Assembly: GCF_000499785.1 (NCBI RefSeq)
Contig: NZ_HG726020.1
Location: forward strand, 372,001-436,000
Source of the DNA: Bacteroides neonati
Lineage (GTDB): Bacteria; Bacteroidota; Bacteroidia; Bacteroidales; Bacteroidaceae
Reading direction: 5' to 3'
Length of the DNA stretch: 64,000 nt
Position 1 is the first letter of the stretch, and the number at the start of each line of letters is the position of its first letter. The notes under the pieces are model-generated. The model did not search any database, had not been told where the DNA came from, and saw only the letters and a list, made by a program, of their open reading frames with translations. This document shows positions 18,629 to 27,789 of this stretch, piece after piece. The translations under genes and the position numbers were made by a program.

Positions 18629-19306
18629 ATGAAAAAGTATGTAGCTGAGATGGTAGGTACAATGATACTTGTACTGATGGGTTGTGGTAGTGCCGTTTTT
18701 GCCGGAGTTACTCAACCCTTTGCTAGCATTGGAACACTGGGAGTTGCTTTTGCTTTCGGTTTGTCTGTACTGGCGATGGTCTATACCATAGGAAAAGTAT
18801 CGGGGTGCCACATTAACCCGGCCATCACATTGGGGGTATGGCTATCCAAACGTATGTCGTCGAAAGACGCAATCATGTACATGATCTTTCAAGTAATCGG
18901 TGCTATTATCGGTTCGGCCATTCTCTATGTTTTGGCAAAGGATTCAGGGTCGACCACTACGCTAACCGGAGCCAATGGTTACAGCAATGCTGTGACAGCC
19001 TTTGTAGCCGAAACGGTTTTTACATTTATCTTCGTGCTGGTCGTTTTAGGCGCTACTTCGAAAGGTGCCAACAACCAGTTTGCCGGTATTGCCATCGGAT
19101 TAACATTGGTATTGGTGCACATTGTTTGCATTCCTGTTACCGGTACATCGGTAAATCCGGCACGTAGCATCGGTCCGGCTTTGTTTCAAGGTGGCGAAGC
19201 AATTTCACAACTATGGTTATTCATCATAGCCCCCTTCCTCGGCGGAGCCATTGCCTCTATTGTATGGAAGGTATTAGACACGACTCCCGCAGATAGTAAG
19301 TCCTAA
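18629..19306 (+). CDS. aqpZ: Aquaporin (MIP family, AqpZ-like)
   Basis: A 225-aa six-helix membrane channel. The first NPA box is at residues 63-65 (CHINPAIT) and the second near 176 (SVNPARS), whose Arg lines the selectivity filter. The histidine in LVHIVCIPVTGTSVNPAR lies at the filter position seen in water-selective AqpZ rather than GlpF, so water is the likelier substrate. It is a single gene, ended by a strong convergent terminator at 19327-19380. Confidence 0.93.
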   Translation: MKKYVAEMVGTMILVLMGCGSAVFAGVTQPFASIGTLGVAFAFGLSVLAMVYTIGKVSGCHINPAITLGVWLSKRMSSKDAIMYMIFQVIGAIIGSAILYVLAKDSGSTTTLTGANGYSNAVTAFVAETVFTFIFVLVVLGATSKGANNQFAGIAIGLTLVLVHIVCIPVTGTSVNPARSIGPALFQGGEAISQLWLFIIAPFLGGAIASIVWKVLDTTPADSKS

Positions 19307-19326
19307 CGCAGAGGTGCTCAAGACAC

Positions 19327-19380
19327 AAAAATGGCACAGATACCACGTTTTCTTAGAAAGCGTATATCTGTGCCATTTTT
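19327..19380. terminator. Bidirectional terminator between aqpZ and the phosphohexomutase gene
   Basis: A perfect 16-bp stem: AAAAATGGCACAGATA (19327-19342) and TATCTGTGCCATTTTT (19365-19380), with A- and T-tracts on both sides. It serves both convergent genes. Confidence 0.9.
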
Positions 19381-19405
19381 AGTATATTATTACCTTACTT
19401 CTTCA

Positions 19406-21151
19406 TCAGATGCCAAGTGATTTCATAATCGCTTTGGCTTTCTCATCGGCAGTAGCATCGGCGCTGGTATAGCAGTTACGACAACCCATTTCGCCCTTTA
19501 TCTCGATATAGAATTTAATCTTCGGCTCCGTGCCCGAGGGACGAACAGAAACCTTGCAACCATCGGCGGTAAAATACTGAAGCACGTTCGATGTGTCGGG
19601 CATATTCAGCGGCGATACATTTCCATCGGCATCGGTCTGAGTCAATGTCTGGTAATCTTTGCAGAGAATCACCTTCGATCCGGCCAATTCGCGGGGAGGA
19701 TGGTTACGGAAGTTAGTCATCATCTGTTTGATCTCTTCGGCACCGCTCTTTCCGGGCTTCACCACATTGACCGTTACCTCTTTCGAGAAACCATATTCTA
19801 CATAGATATCGAGCAACAACTGATACAGCGTTTTGCCGTTATCCTTAGCCCAAGCAGCAATTTCTGCTATAAGACAGCAAGCTGATACGGCATCTTTATC
19901 GCGCACAAAGTCTTCGGCCAGGAAGCCATAGCTCTCTTCGCCGCCGCCAATGTATACTTTCTTACCTTCGTTTTCGCGAATCTCGCGGGCAATCCACTTG
20001 AAGCCGGTATAGCAATCCATCATTTCGATGTTATTCTTATCGGCTACCGCTTTGATCAGCTCGGTCGTTACGATGGTCTTTACGCAGAACTCGTTGCCTT
20101 TGATTTTGCCCAACTGCTTGTATTGCGTCAGGATATAATACAGATAAATCAAGCATGTCTGGTTACCGTTGATCAGTACCCATTCGCCCTTATCGTCCTT
20201 GCAAGCAATACCTACGCGGTCGGCATCGGGGTCACTGGCCATTACCAGATCGGCATCGACTTTCTTTGCCAAAGCCACAGCCATCGAAAGCGCTTCGGCA
20301 TTTTCGGGGTTGGGAGATACTACGGTAGAGAAGTTACCATCTTTCACCATCTGTTCGGGCACAGTCAATACATTCTCGAAGCCCCACATTTTGAGTGCTC
20401 TGGGAATCAATATCATACCGGTACCGTGAATAGGGGTATAGACAATCTTCATGTCTTTCTGGTGCGCAATGGCTTGCGGATCAAGAGACACGGTCTTTAC
20501 CTTGTCCAGATAAACCTGATCAAGCTCTTCGCCTACGATCTGAATCAAATCGGGGTTACCCACAAACTTAATATCGGCAGCCGATGCGATCTTGTTCACC
20601 TCGTCGATGATACCATTATCGTGTGGGGCGAGTACTTGTGCGCCATCGTCCCAATAGGCTTTGTAGCCATTGTACTCTTTCGGGTTGTGCGAAGCGGTGA
20701 GGATAATACCGCTCTGGCATCCGAGGTAACGAATGGCAAATGACATTTCGGGAGTGGGTCGCATACCGTCGAACAGATACACTTTAATACCATTGGCCGA
20801 GAAAATATCGGCTGATATCTTAGCAAACAGATCGCTATTATTACGGCAATCATAGCCAACAACAACTGCTATCTGAGGCAAGTTTTTAAAGCTTGCATTT
20901 AAGTAGTTAGAAAGTCCCTGAGTCGCTGCACCGACCGTATAGATATTCATGCGATTGGTACCTACACCCATGATACCGCGCAACCCGCCCGTACCAAATT
21001 CGAGATCTTTATAGAAGCATTCGATCAGTTCGGTTTTATCTTCACTGGCCAACATGCGTTTCACCTCTGCCTGAGTTTCGGCATCATAAGCCGGGGTCAG
21101 CCATTTATTGGCTTTCTCAGTAACCTGTTTGATTAGTTCCTTATTTTCCAT
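19406..21151 (-). CDS. Phosphoglucomutase/phosphomannomutase (alpha-D-phosphohexomutase)
   Basis: A 581-aa cytoplasmic enzyme interconverting hexose 1- and 6-phosphates. All four family sites are present: the phosphoserine loop ILTASHNPKEYNGYK, the metal loop ASDPDADRVGIA, the sugar loop GGEESYGF, and the phosphate loop VRPSGTEPKIKFY. A short CRNC segment near the C-terminus (GCRNCYTSADATADEK) is an insertion that I cannot explain. It follows the C69 peptidase on the same strand after 70 bases but has its own -7 box in between. It ends at the shared terminator with aqpZ. Confidence 0.93.
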   Translation of the reverse strand: MENKELIKQVTEKANKWLTPAYDAETQAEVKRMLASEDKTELIECFYKDLEFGTGGLRGIMGVGTNRMNIYTVGAATQGLSNYLNASFKNLPQIAVVVGYDCRNNSDLFAKISADIFSANGIKVYLFDGMRPTPEMSFAIRYLGCQSGIILTASHNPKEYNGYKAYWDDGAQVLAPHDNGIIDEVNKIASAADIKFVGNPDLIQIVGEELDQVYLDKVKTVSLDPQAIAHQKDMKIVYTPIHGTGMILIPRALKMWGFENVLTVPEQMVKDGNFSTVVSPNPENAEALSMAVALAKKVDADLVMASDPDADRVGIACKDDKGEWVLINGNQTCLIYLYYILTQYKQLGKIKGNEFCVKTIVTTELIKAVADKNNIEMMDCYTGFKWIAREIRENEGKKVYIGGGEESYGFLAEDFVRDKDAVSACCLIAEIAAWAKDNGKTLYQLLLDIYVEYGFSKEVTVNVVKPGKSGAEEIKQMMTNFRNHPPRELAGSKVILCKDYQTLTQTDADGNVSPLNMPDTSNVLQYFTADGCKVSVRPSGTEPKIKFYIEIKGEMGCRNCYTSADATADEKAKAIMKSLGI

Positions 21152-21189
21152 AAGATGATTTTATGTTGATTACGTATCGTCTTGAAGGA

Positions 21190-21197
21190 CAAATGTA
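21190..21197 (-). promoter_or_regulatory. Putative -7 box of the phosphohexomutase gene
   Basis: The minus strand reads TACATTTG, an exact consensus match, 38 bases upstream of the start codon. It indicates independent expression from the upstream peptidase genes. Confidence 0.5.
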
Positions 21198-21221
21198 GAA
21201 GATTTAGTTTATAATTCCTAA

Positions 21222-22862
21222 TTATTCGGTTACTTTGTAACGGTCGCCGGTTTGCTTCACATACTCTTCTAAAAACTCCGCCGAATATCCGGGACGAATC
21301 ACGCCGGCAGGCTGTCCTATCTCGTTACGTTCGAACGCTCCGTTCTTCACCCGTTTCACCACACCGTCGTTGTATTTCACGATGAGAAACTGTCCCAAAC
21401 GCTTCCAGGCATCGATTGTACTCTGTGCGGTGAGGTTGGTATAGTTTGTCAGGAATTCTTTGGCAGCAGCGGGATTTTTCTGATAAAGACGTGTAGCCAC
21501 CTCTTCAATACCTGCCTGTGCTTCATCAAAGGTACCTTCGAGTTCGTTTTGCGTAGCACGCAAATCGTCGATCATCAAACTGTAACGAGGATACACCATG
21601 TTCGACACCCAGTTGAAAATCCAGAAAGAGGAGTCCCACGAGAAGGTGATATAATCGGCTCCGCCTACACGCGTATAGCAAACGGGCGCTTTGGTGGTAC
21701 AGCAATAAACGGGTGTAAATACAGCCATATTGGCATCGTCGGTAGCAAACCAAAGTACGCCTCCGATTGCATCGGGCTTATTGGCACGCATCTGTGCCAC
21801 AAACACAAAGGCAGACTGCTGTGTAGCAATGGGACGCTCGTTGAAGTACTCCTGATCGCCCACCTTGAAGGTAAGGGGAGACAGACGGTAAGGTGCTTTC
21901 TGAGGACCTGCACCAAAGTCGTTACTGATATCCAACGGTGTGCCTTCGTAATGATCGCGCATGGCGTTCTTTACATCCTGCACCGAGAGTTTACGGGTAG
22001 CTTTCATAAACAACGGCATGGGCTCGTTGGTTTTTCCTTGAATATAAGGAAGAAAAGCATCACCTTTATCGGTAAACTTATTGAAGAAGCTCCATACGCG
22101 AGCCTCGCAAAAGCGACGGGCACCAAAATCAAGCGGTGCATAAGCTGCTGCGAAGCTGAAGTCTTTATTGACACCGTTAAAGTATCCTTTTTCACGGGCA
22201 AACGAGATTACATCGGGCGAATATAGGCAGTTCTCTTTATCGTTCATATCGAACTGATGAATACGAGCCTGATTGGCATGGGCAGAGATACAATCATCGG
22301 GCACCCGAACGGCTACCCATACGGCACCGCGAATACCGGGACCTTTGCCAATCATCTCCATGATCCATATTTCATTGGGATCGGCAATGGTAAACGACTC
22401 GCCGCTGCTATAATATCCGTATTCCTGTACGAGACCGGTCATCACCTTGATGGCTTCGCGAGCCGTACGCGAACGCTGCAAGCCGATGTAGATCAAACTG
22501 CCGTAATCGATCAATCCGGTACTATCAGACAGTTCGGGGCGTCCGCCAAAGGTGGTTTCGCCAATTGTTACCTGAAACTCATTCATGTTGCCAATCACAT
22601 TGTAGGTTTGGCGGGCTTGCTCTATCTGACCGAGATACTTGCCGCTATCCCATTCGTGAATCTTCATCATCGTACCTTTGGCATAGCTGGCTGCGGGGTA
22701 ATGATAGAGTTCGCCAAAGAGTCCATACGAGTCGGCCGAATAAGAGACAATGGTCGATCCGTCGGTCGAAGCGTTCTTACCGACGATGAGGTTGGTACAG
22801 GCGAAAGTCTTCGCCACGGCCGCCACGAGAAGGGCGACGCTAAGAATTAGTTTCTTGTTCAT
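21222..22862 (-). CDS. Peptidase family C69 (PepD-like dipeptidase)
   Basis: A 546-aa protein with a signal peptide whose cleavage before Cys22 (FACTNLIVGKNASTDGS) would expose the N-terminal nucleophile of the Ntn-hydrolase fold. The segments WIMEMIGKGPG and SWDSSFWIFNWVSNMV fit the C69 family. The family cleaves dipeptides. The signal peptide places this one in the periplasm, where it may act on peptides, including peptidoglycan peptides. It starts 28 bases after the M23 peptidase stop, so the two probably form an operon with a shared envelope role. Confidence 0.9.
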   Translation of the reverse strand: MNKKLILSVALLVAAVAKTFACTNLIVGKNASTDGSTIVSYSADSYGLFGELYHYPAASYAKGTMMKIHEWDSGKYLGQIEQARQTYNVIGNMNEFQVTIGETTFGGRPELSDSTGLIDYGSLIYIGLQRSRTAREAIKVMTGLVQEYGYYSSGESFTIADPNEIWIMEMIGKGPGIRGAVWVAVRVPDDCISAHANQARIHQFDMNDKENCLYSPDVISFAREKGYFNGVNKDFSFAAAYAPLDFGARRFCEARVWSFFNKFTDKGDAFLPYIQGKTNEPMPLFMKATRKLSVQDVKNAMRDHYEGTPLDISNDFGAGPQKAPYRLSPLTFKVGDQEYFNERPIATQQSAFVFVAQMRANKPDAIGGVLWFATDDANMAVFTPVYCCTTKAPVCYTRVGGADYITFSWDSSFWIFNWVSNMVYPRYSLMIDDLRATQNELEGTFDEAQAGIEEVATRLYQKNPAAAKEFLTNYTNLTAQSTIDAWKRLGQFLIVKYNDGVVKRVKNGAFERNEIGQPAGVIRPGYSAEFLEEYVKQTGDRYKVTE

Positions 22863-22890
22863 ACTTTCTTATTTTAATATATTAATGTTG

Positions 22891-24543
22891 TTACCAGAAA
22901 AATGTATCGCGTGATACGCTAACATTGCCGCAATCATCGGTCACGGTCATCTCTACCGTATGACGCATTCCTTTCTTCACCCGTTTCGGGTCGAGTTCAC
23001 AAATCCATTGCTTACGCACCAGGTTGGGCAAGGCAAAGAGTGCATATTTACCGTCAATCGTTCCGCGGTACGAACGAATGCCCGTTTCTCCATCCCGTAA
23101 ACGATAAACGACCTTGCCGGAGCGTCCCCAACCGGTCTTGCCAACAGGTGTTATCACAGGTGGCACCGTATCTACAGCCACGGTGTAGGTGCCCAGCTCG
23201 CGAATGCGGGTTTTCAGGAATCCATGCTCGTAGGTACCACCTACGCTCCATTTCCCCCCTTTATTATTGACACGGGCAACGTAATATTTCGTAGAGTCTT
23301 CTACCGGTCGGTGACGCAACCCGATAGAGAGTTCGCAACTGCCATGTAGGGGCACATCCTTATCGTGCAATTGGTAGGTAAAAGCAATCGCCCCACTGTC
23401 TGCCCGAACATTATAATTCAACGCCACATCATCGTAAAGCATACCGCGAGGTATTACCAACGTCAATCCGGGCTCTTGCAAATAGTTGGTTTTGTCCCAG
23501 GCAAAACTATATTTGGCACGCGATTGCACCGAGGGAACGGGTTGCTTGCGTCCGCGAACGGTAAACCGATAGTGCGACGTATTGCCAAACGCATCGGATA
23601 GTTCGTACGAAAAGCGATAATCCCGCTCTTCATTGATATCGACCAATCCCCGATGCCCGTTTGAGGCCTTCAGCATGCGAAGCGTATTGCCCGGATCGAG
23701 AAACGACTTCATATAAGCACCATATGTCCATGAGTTAATCATGCGGTTCTCATCGGGCGAATACCGATCGACGGTGCTACGGAAAATCTCCTTTCCGTCG
23801 AGCGAGAGAATCACCGAATGAACGCCATAATGATTGGAAACTCCGTTCATATAATCGTATGCCTTCAGCCCTACTCCCAGCACGCCCCATGCTTCGATGG
23901 GTCGTACGCTGTTGGGGTGAATAATGCGATTGGTGCTCGCCCCTTCGACCACTCCCCTTCCTGTTTGCGGAAAGAGCATGATACTCTCGGCGCGCGGAGC
24001 AGTGGTGTCTTTCATTCGATGGGCGAAGAAAGGCAGCGGATCGATGTAATCTCCCGTAGAAGTTTCGAACATATCCAGATGGAGATGCGGACCATACGAA
24101 TAGCCTCTGTTTCCACTCCAGGCTATCTGCTGACCGGCCTTGACCGGATATTCTCCGGGTTCGGGAATGATCTCCACCTCATAACTTTCTTTCTCGTATT
24201 GCAACGCTTCGACCCGGGCAGACAACGGAGGCAAGAAGCCTTCAAGGTGACGGTTGATCGTGGTATAACCGTTGTCGTAAACCACATCGAGCACGTAGCC
24301 CGATCCTTCTGTCACCCGAATGCGTGAGATGTATCCATCGGCCAAAGCCAATACGGGCTTTCCGACGACGTTGCCCGTTTTAAAATCGAGTCCACCGTGA
24401 AAGTGATTGGAGCGGAGCTCTCCGAAATTGCCACTCAACACAAGTGGGAAGTCAAAAGGTGGAACAAAGGAGGCCTGCGGACGTTCTTGAGCATTGCCCT
24501 GAACAGCGCAAGCAAGCAGGAGGGCAGTTATATATCGTTTCAT
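22891..24543 (-). CDS. Secreted M23-family metallopeptidase (LytM-type)
   Basis: A 550-aa protein. A signal peptide (about 1-18, VQGNAQ) is followed by an N-terminal LytM domain (about 35-180) with the zinc ligands in NHFHGGLDFK and HLHLDMFE, both complete. The remaining C-terminal two thirds is beta-rich, resembling Ig-like domains, and of unknown role. M23 enzymes are endopeptidases acting on peptidoglycan cross-links, and the intact ligands suggest this one is active. It is the first gene of an operon with the C69 dipeptidase. Confidence 0.9.
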   Translation of the reverse strand: MKRYITALLLACAVQGNAQERPQASFVPPFDFPLVLSGNFGELRSNHFHGGLDFKTGNVVGKPVLALADGYISRIRVTEGSGYVLDVVYDNGYTTINRHLEGFLPPLSARVEALQYEKESYEVEIIPEPGEYPVKAGQQIAWSGNRGYSYGPHLHLDMFETSTGDYIDPLPFFAHRMKDTTAPRAESIMLFPQTGRGVVEGASTNRIIHPNSVRPIEAWGVLGVGLKAYDYMNGVSNHYGVHSVILSLDGKEIFRSTVDRYSPDENRMINSWTYGAYMKSFLDPGNTLRMLKASNGHRGLVDINEERDYRFSYELSDAFGNTSHYRFTVRGRKQPVPSVQSRAKYSFAWDKTNYLQEPGLTLVIPRGMLYDDVALNYNVRADSGAIAFTYQLHDKDVPLHGSCELSIGLRHRPVEDSTKYYVARVNNKGGKWSVGGTYEHGFLKTRIRELGTYTVAVDTVPPVITPVGKTGWGRSGKVVYRLRDGETGIRSYRGTIDGKYALFALPNLVRKQWICELDPKRVKKGMRHTVEMTVTDDCGNVSVSRDTFFW

Positions 24544-24572
24544 GTAGTTAATGGAATATTGCTTTAGTTCGG

Positions 24573-24580
24573 CAAATGTA
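24573..24580 (-). promoter_or_regulatory. Putative -7 box of the M23/C69 operon
   Basis: The minus strand reads TACATTTG, an exact match to the consensus, 29 bases upstream of the M23 start. Confidence 0.5.
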
Positions 24581-24644
24581 CATTATTCTAAGAAGATAAC
24601 GAAAAAACACCTATGAATAAATGAAGAAAAAAACACAGGCAGAT

Positions 24645-24731
24645 GGTCGGACCATCTACCTAAAAGGTTCCGACCATCCACCCCAAAGGTTCCGACCATC
24701 CGCCTCAAAGGTTCCGACCATCGGAATAAAA
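24645..24731. repeat. 22-bp tandem repeat, about four copies, between the M23 gene and ald
   Basis: Units start at 24645 (21 bases, diverged), 24666, 24688 and 24710 with the pattern GGTTCCGACCATC plus 9 variable bases ending in AAA. The first unit overlaps a perfect palindrome, GATGGTCGGACCATC. It resembles the men-operon repeat in unit size but not in sequence. It sits in a 330-base divergent intergenic region, which otherwise holds the M23 promoter and the ald leader. Confidence 0.8.
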
Positions 24732-24873
24732 GGATGCGCTCTTGAGATATAAAAAGAGCAGATCAGTCCAAAAGAGTTTTCGACATTCTGCTGTAAAACA
24801 CATGGTTTTCAATAACAACGAACCCATAAAAACGCTACCTTTCGCCATGTTTAACCCTTAATACAGTAACAAT

Positions 24874-25980
24874 ATGATTATCGGAGTACCCAAAGAGATC
24901 AAGAACAACGAGAACCGCGTCGGAATGACGCCGTCGGGTGTATTGGAAGTGGTGAAGAGAGGACATACGGTGTATGTTCAGCACACTGCAGGTGTAAATA
25001 GTGGATTTCCGGATGAGGCGTACACGGCTGTCGGTGCACAAATAACACCAACGGCAGAAGCAACGTATGCTATTGCCGACATGATCGTCAAAGTGAAAGA
25101 GCCCATTGCACCCGAATACAAACTCATCAAAAAGGGACAGTTGTTATTTACTTATTTCCACTTTGCCTCCGATAAAGAATTGACATTGGCCATGATCGAA
25201 AGCCAAGCCATCTGTTTAGCCTACGAAACAGTAGAAAAAGAAGACCACACGCTGCCTTTGCTCATCCCCATGAGTGAGGTTGCCGGACGTATGGCCACTC
25301 AAGAGGGAGCTCGCTTTCTCGAACGTCCGCAGGGAGGAAAGGGAATTTTATTAGGAGGGGTTCCCGGCGTAAAACCAGCTAAAGTACTGGTATTAGGTGG
25401 TGGCGTAGTAGGATATCATGCTGCTTTAATGGCTGCAGGGCTGGGTGCCGATGTGACTATTGCAGATATCAGCATACCGCGTTTGCGGTACTTAAGCGAA
25501 ATATCGCCTAAAAATATAAAGACAATGTACTCGTCTGAAGTGCGTATTAAACAAGAACTTGCGGATGTCGATTTAGTAATTGGGTCGGTATTGATTCCGG
25601 GAGATAAAGCACCTCACCTCGTTACACGCGAAATGCTAAAACTCATGGAACCTGGAACGGTATTGGTTGATGTTGCCATCGATCAAGGTGGTTGTTTCGA
25701 AACATCGCACCCCACAACCCACAGTGAACCTACGTATCTCATAGAGGGTATTGTGCACTATGCAGTAGCCAACATCCCGGGTGCAGTGCCTTATACCTCG
25801 ACACTTGCGCTAACAAATGCCACCCTGCCCTATGTGCTATCACTGGCAAAAAAAGGATGGAGAGAGGCTTGCAAAGAAGATGAGTCGCTTGCGTTGGGAT
25901 TGAATGTAGTGGAGGGAAAAGTGGTGTATAAAGCAGTGGCTGATGTATTTGGATTAAAATACGAACCACTTACTTTATAA
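24874..25980 (+). CDS. ald: Alanine dehydrogenase
   Basis: A 368-aa NAD-dependent enzyme interconverting L-alanine and pyruvate plus ammonia. The start MIIGVPKEIKNNENRVG is the classic family N-terminus with substrate-binding Arg and Lys residues. THAGVNSGF-like, FTYFHFA and PLLIPMSEVAGR segments follow, then the Rossmann motif VLVLGGGVVGYHAA, and VDVAIDQGGCFETS. Length is normal. A strong terminator follows and is shared with the convergent flavoprotein gene. A weak -7-like TACCTTTC lies at 24836-24843. Confidence 0.95.
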   Translation: MIIGVPKEIKNNENRVGMTPSGVLEVVKRGHTVYVQHTAGVNSGFPDEAYTAVGAQITPTAEATYAIADMIVKVKEPIAPEYKLIKKGQLLFTYFHFASDKELTLAMIESQAICLAYETVEKEDHTLPLLIPMSEVAGRMATQEGARFLERPQGGKGILLGGVPGVKPAKVLVLGGGVVGYHAALMAAGLGADVTIADISIPRLRYLSEISPKNIKTMYSSEVRIKQELADVDLVIGSVLIPGDKAPHLVTREMLKLMEPGTVLVDVAIDQGGCFETSHPTTHSEPTYLIEGIVHYAVANIPGAVPYTSTLALTNATLPYVLSLAKKGWREACKEDESLALGLNVVEGKVVYKAVADVFGLKYEPLTL

Positions 25981-26011
25981 CTCCATCATCTGCAAAGGAT
26001 TCATATTATAC

Positions 26012-26051
26012 ATTACTGCTTGGTTTTGATTACTCAAAACCAAGCAGTAAT
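26012..26051. terminator. Strong ald terminator embedded in the 3' end of the convergent gene
   Basis: A perfect 18-bp stem: ATTACTGCTTGGTTTTGA (26012-26029) and TCAAAACCAAGCAGTAAT (26034-26051), with a 4-base loop and a T-run on the plus strand. The right arm includes the stop codon and last codons of the minus-strand FabK-like gene. Confidence 0.9.
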
Positions 26052-26975
26052 TTTTTGTGTTACTCTTGCATAATCTTCAACCAATTCTTTCATTACTTCA
26101 TCGACCGATTGCTGCCGGCGCAGCAAAGAGGCTATCTGACCTATTTCGAGCTCACCTTCTTCCAGGTCGCCTTCGAAGATACCACGTTTGGCACGGCCTT
26201 TGCCTAGAAGTTCGCGCATTTCATCGACCGAAGCGCCACGTGCCTCGGCAGCCTCAACAGCATCTCGAAAGCCGTTTACAACCAAGCGTGTAGGTGATAG
26301 TTTTTTCAACAGAAGCTTCGTATCTCCCTCATTCAAACGTAGACAGTATTCTTTAAAAAGATCGCTTGCCGAACTTTCGTCGGTAAGTGCAAAGCGAGTA
26401 CCCAGTTGCACTCCATCGGCACCAAGCACCTGTGCAGCAGCCATGCTTTGTCCCGTAGCAATACCACCAGCAGCAATCAGAGGCAAATGAGTAGCCTGAC
26501 GAACGGCCGGGATAAGGCAAAGAGTCGTTGTTTCTTCGCGTCCGTTATGCCCTCCGGCTTCGAAACCTTCGGCTACAATGGCATCGACTCCTGCTTCCTC
26601 ACATTTCACGGCAAATTTGGATGAAGACACCACGTGCACCACAAGTATGCCACGCTCTTTGAGCCAACTGGTCCACGTTTTCGGACTTCCGGCTGAAGTA
26701 AATACGATTTTCACACCTTCTTCGACTACTATGTTCATAATGGTTTCGATTTGCGGATACATCAGGGGGATGTTGACTCCAAAAGGAAGGTCGGTAGCCG
26801 CCTTGCATTTACGAATGTGCTCGCGCAATACTTCGGGATGCATGGAACCGGCACCGATCAGCCCGAGCCCGCCTGCACGACTTACGGCCGAAGCCAACCG
26901 CCATCCGCTACACCATACCATTCCACCTTGAATAATGGGATATTTAACACCGAAAAGTGTCGTAATTCTATTCAT
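26034..26975 (-). CDS. FMN-dependent nitronate monooxygenase / FabK-type enoyl-ACP reductase
   Basis: A 313-aa TIM-barrel flavoprotein. It shows YPIIQGGMVWCS near the N-terminus, AGGLGLIGAG, the flavin-binding EGFEAGGHNG, and AAGGIATG followed by GADGVQLGTRF. This fold covers both nitronate monooxygenases and the FabK enoyl-ACP reductases used by some Bacteroides, and motif reading alone does not separate them. No fatty-acid genes lie nearby. Its last codons form part of the ald terminator stem, an unusual double use of sequence. Confidence 0.85.
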   Translation of the reverse strand: MNRITTLFGVKYPIIQGGMVWCSGWRLASAVSRAGGLGLIGAGSMHPEVLREHIRKCKAATDLPFGVNIPLMYPQIETIMNIVVEEGVKIVFTSAGSPKTWTSWLKERGILVVHVVSSSKFAVKCEEAGVDAIVAEGFEAGGHNGREETTTLCLIPAVRQATHLPLIAAGGIATGQSMAAAQVLGADGVQLGTRFALTDESSASDLFKEYCLRLNEGDTKLLLKKLSPTRLVVNGFRDAVEAAEARGASVDEMRELLGKGRAKRGIFEGDLEEGELEIGQIASLLRRQQSVDEVMKELVEDYARVTQKITAWF

Positions 26976-27027
26976 ACTATTTGAGTTTATATTACTTCAA
27001 AATCAACAAAGAAAATTGGGAAATAGT

Positions 27028-27744
27028 TCAACGAACAATGGGTTCGGGTAGTTGAATCGTGGTGGAGTCGCCATAGCTTTTCAATACTTCGAGCGTACGG
27101 GCACGGCGTTCATTGGCCTTCACACTCCAAAATTTCTTTTCAAATAACAGCATCAAGTTTAGTCCACTAATGGTTCCTCCACTCATCATGACTCCCTTTC
27201 CCAATGCAATGCCGGTTTCGGGGAGCATTTGGGTTTTATTGACCATCATGCCATTGGCGCGCTCGCCCATCAGCACATGACGGATGCCACTCGCTTCAAT
27301 CTCTTCCAACGAACGGCGATAGCCACCACCGCCACTCATCGGGTCCTTCGCCCAATTCGTATACTTAAACTGCATTTTCATCGCATAAAGAGGATCGCCT
27401 CTCCACGTATTTTCGTCTACCTTGATCTTCTTCTGATAGATCGGATCCCAGTCAAATCGGGTCTGAGCCGTATAAGGGCGTAAGGTAAGTACAATCTTCT
27501 TCTTTTGCGGCAACACAGAAGGTAGCGACTCATCGGGCAACATCCAATTCTTCTCAGTAGATAGTCCGGGCGTACCCGTTACCTTACCGAAGTTGATTTT
27601 CTTAACAGCTTCCATATTCAGATGCAACTCTCCGTCCCCATCGAGTATACGCTTTAAATTCAACGAATCTTTCGCCGTCCATTGAGCGTTCACTCCCAGG
27701 GTAACCAGTGATAGCAATAATCCCGTTACCAAACGTTTCGTCAT
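27028..27744 (-). CDS. Secreted protein of unknown function (DUF4858-like)
   Basis: A 238-aa protein with a signal peptide (about 1-20, GVNAQ). No enzyme motif is visible. Conserved-looking features are a Gly-rich YRRSLEEIE region and a hydrophobic GLNLMLLFEKKFW segment. I recall this as a Bacteroidota-only DUF family (DUF4858), which would need a profile search to confirm. It is the last gene of a four-gene unit headed by an ECF sigma factor, 45 bases after the preceding lipoprotein gene, so it is probably regulated with the envelope-spanning anti-sigma protein. Confidence 0.75.
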   Translation of the reverse strand: MTKRLVTGLLLSLVTLGVNAQWTAKDSLNLKRILDGDGELHLNMEAVKKINFGKVTGTPGLSTEKNWMLPDESLPSVLPQKKKIVLTLRPYTAQTRFDWDPIYQKKIKVDENTWRGDPLYAMKMQFKYTNWAKDPMSGGGGYRRSLEEIEASGIRHVLMGERANGMMVNKTQMLPETGIALGKGVMMSGGTISGLNLMLLFEKKFWSVKANERRARTLEVLKSYGDSTTIQLPEPIVR

Positions 27745-27789
27745 TCTATGATCTAATTTACCTTTACCTATTTATCTTTTTACTATTGA

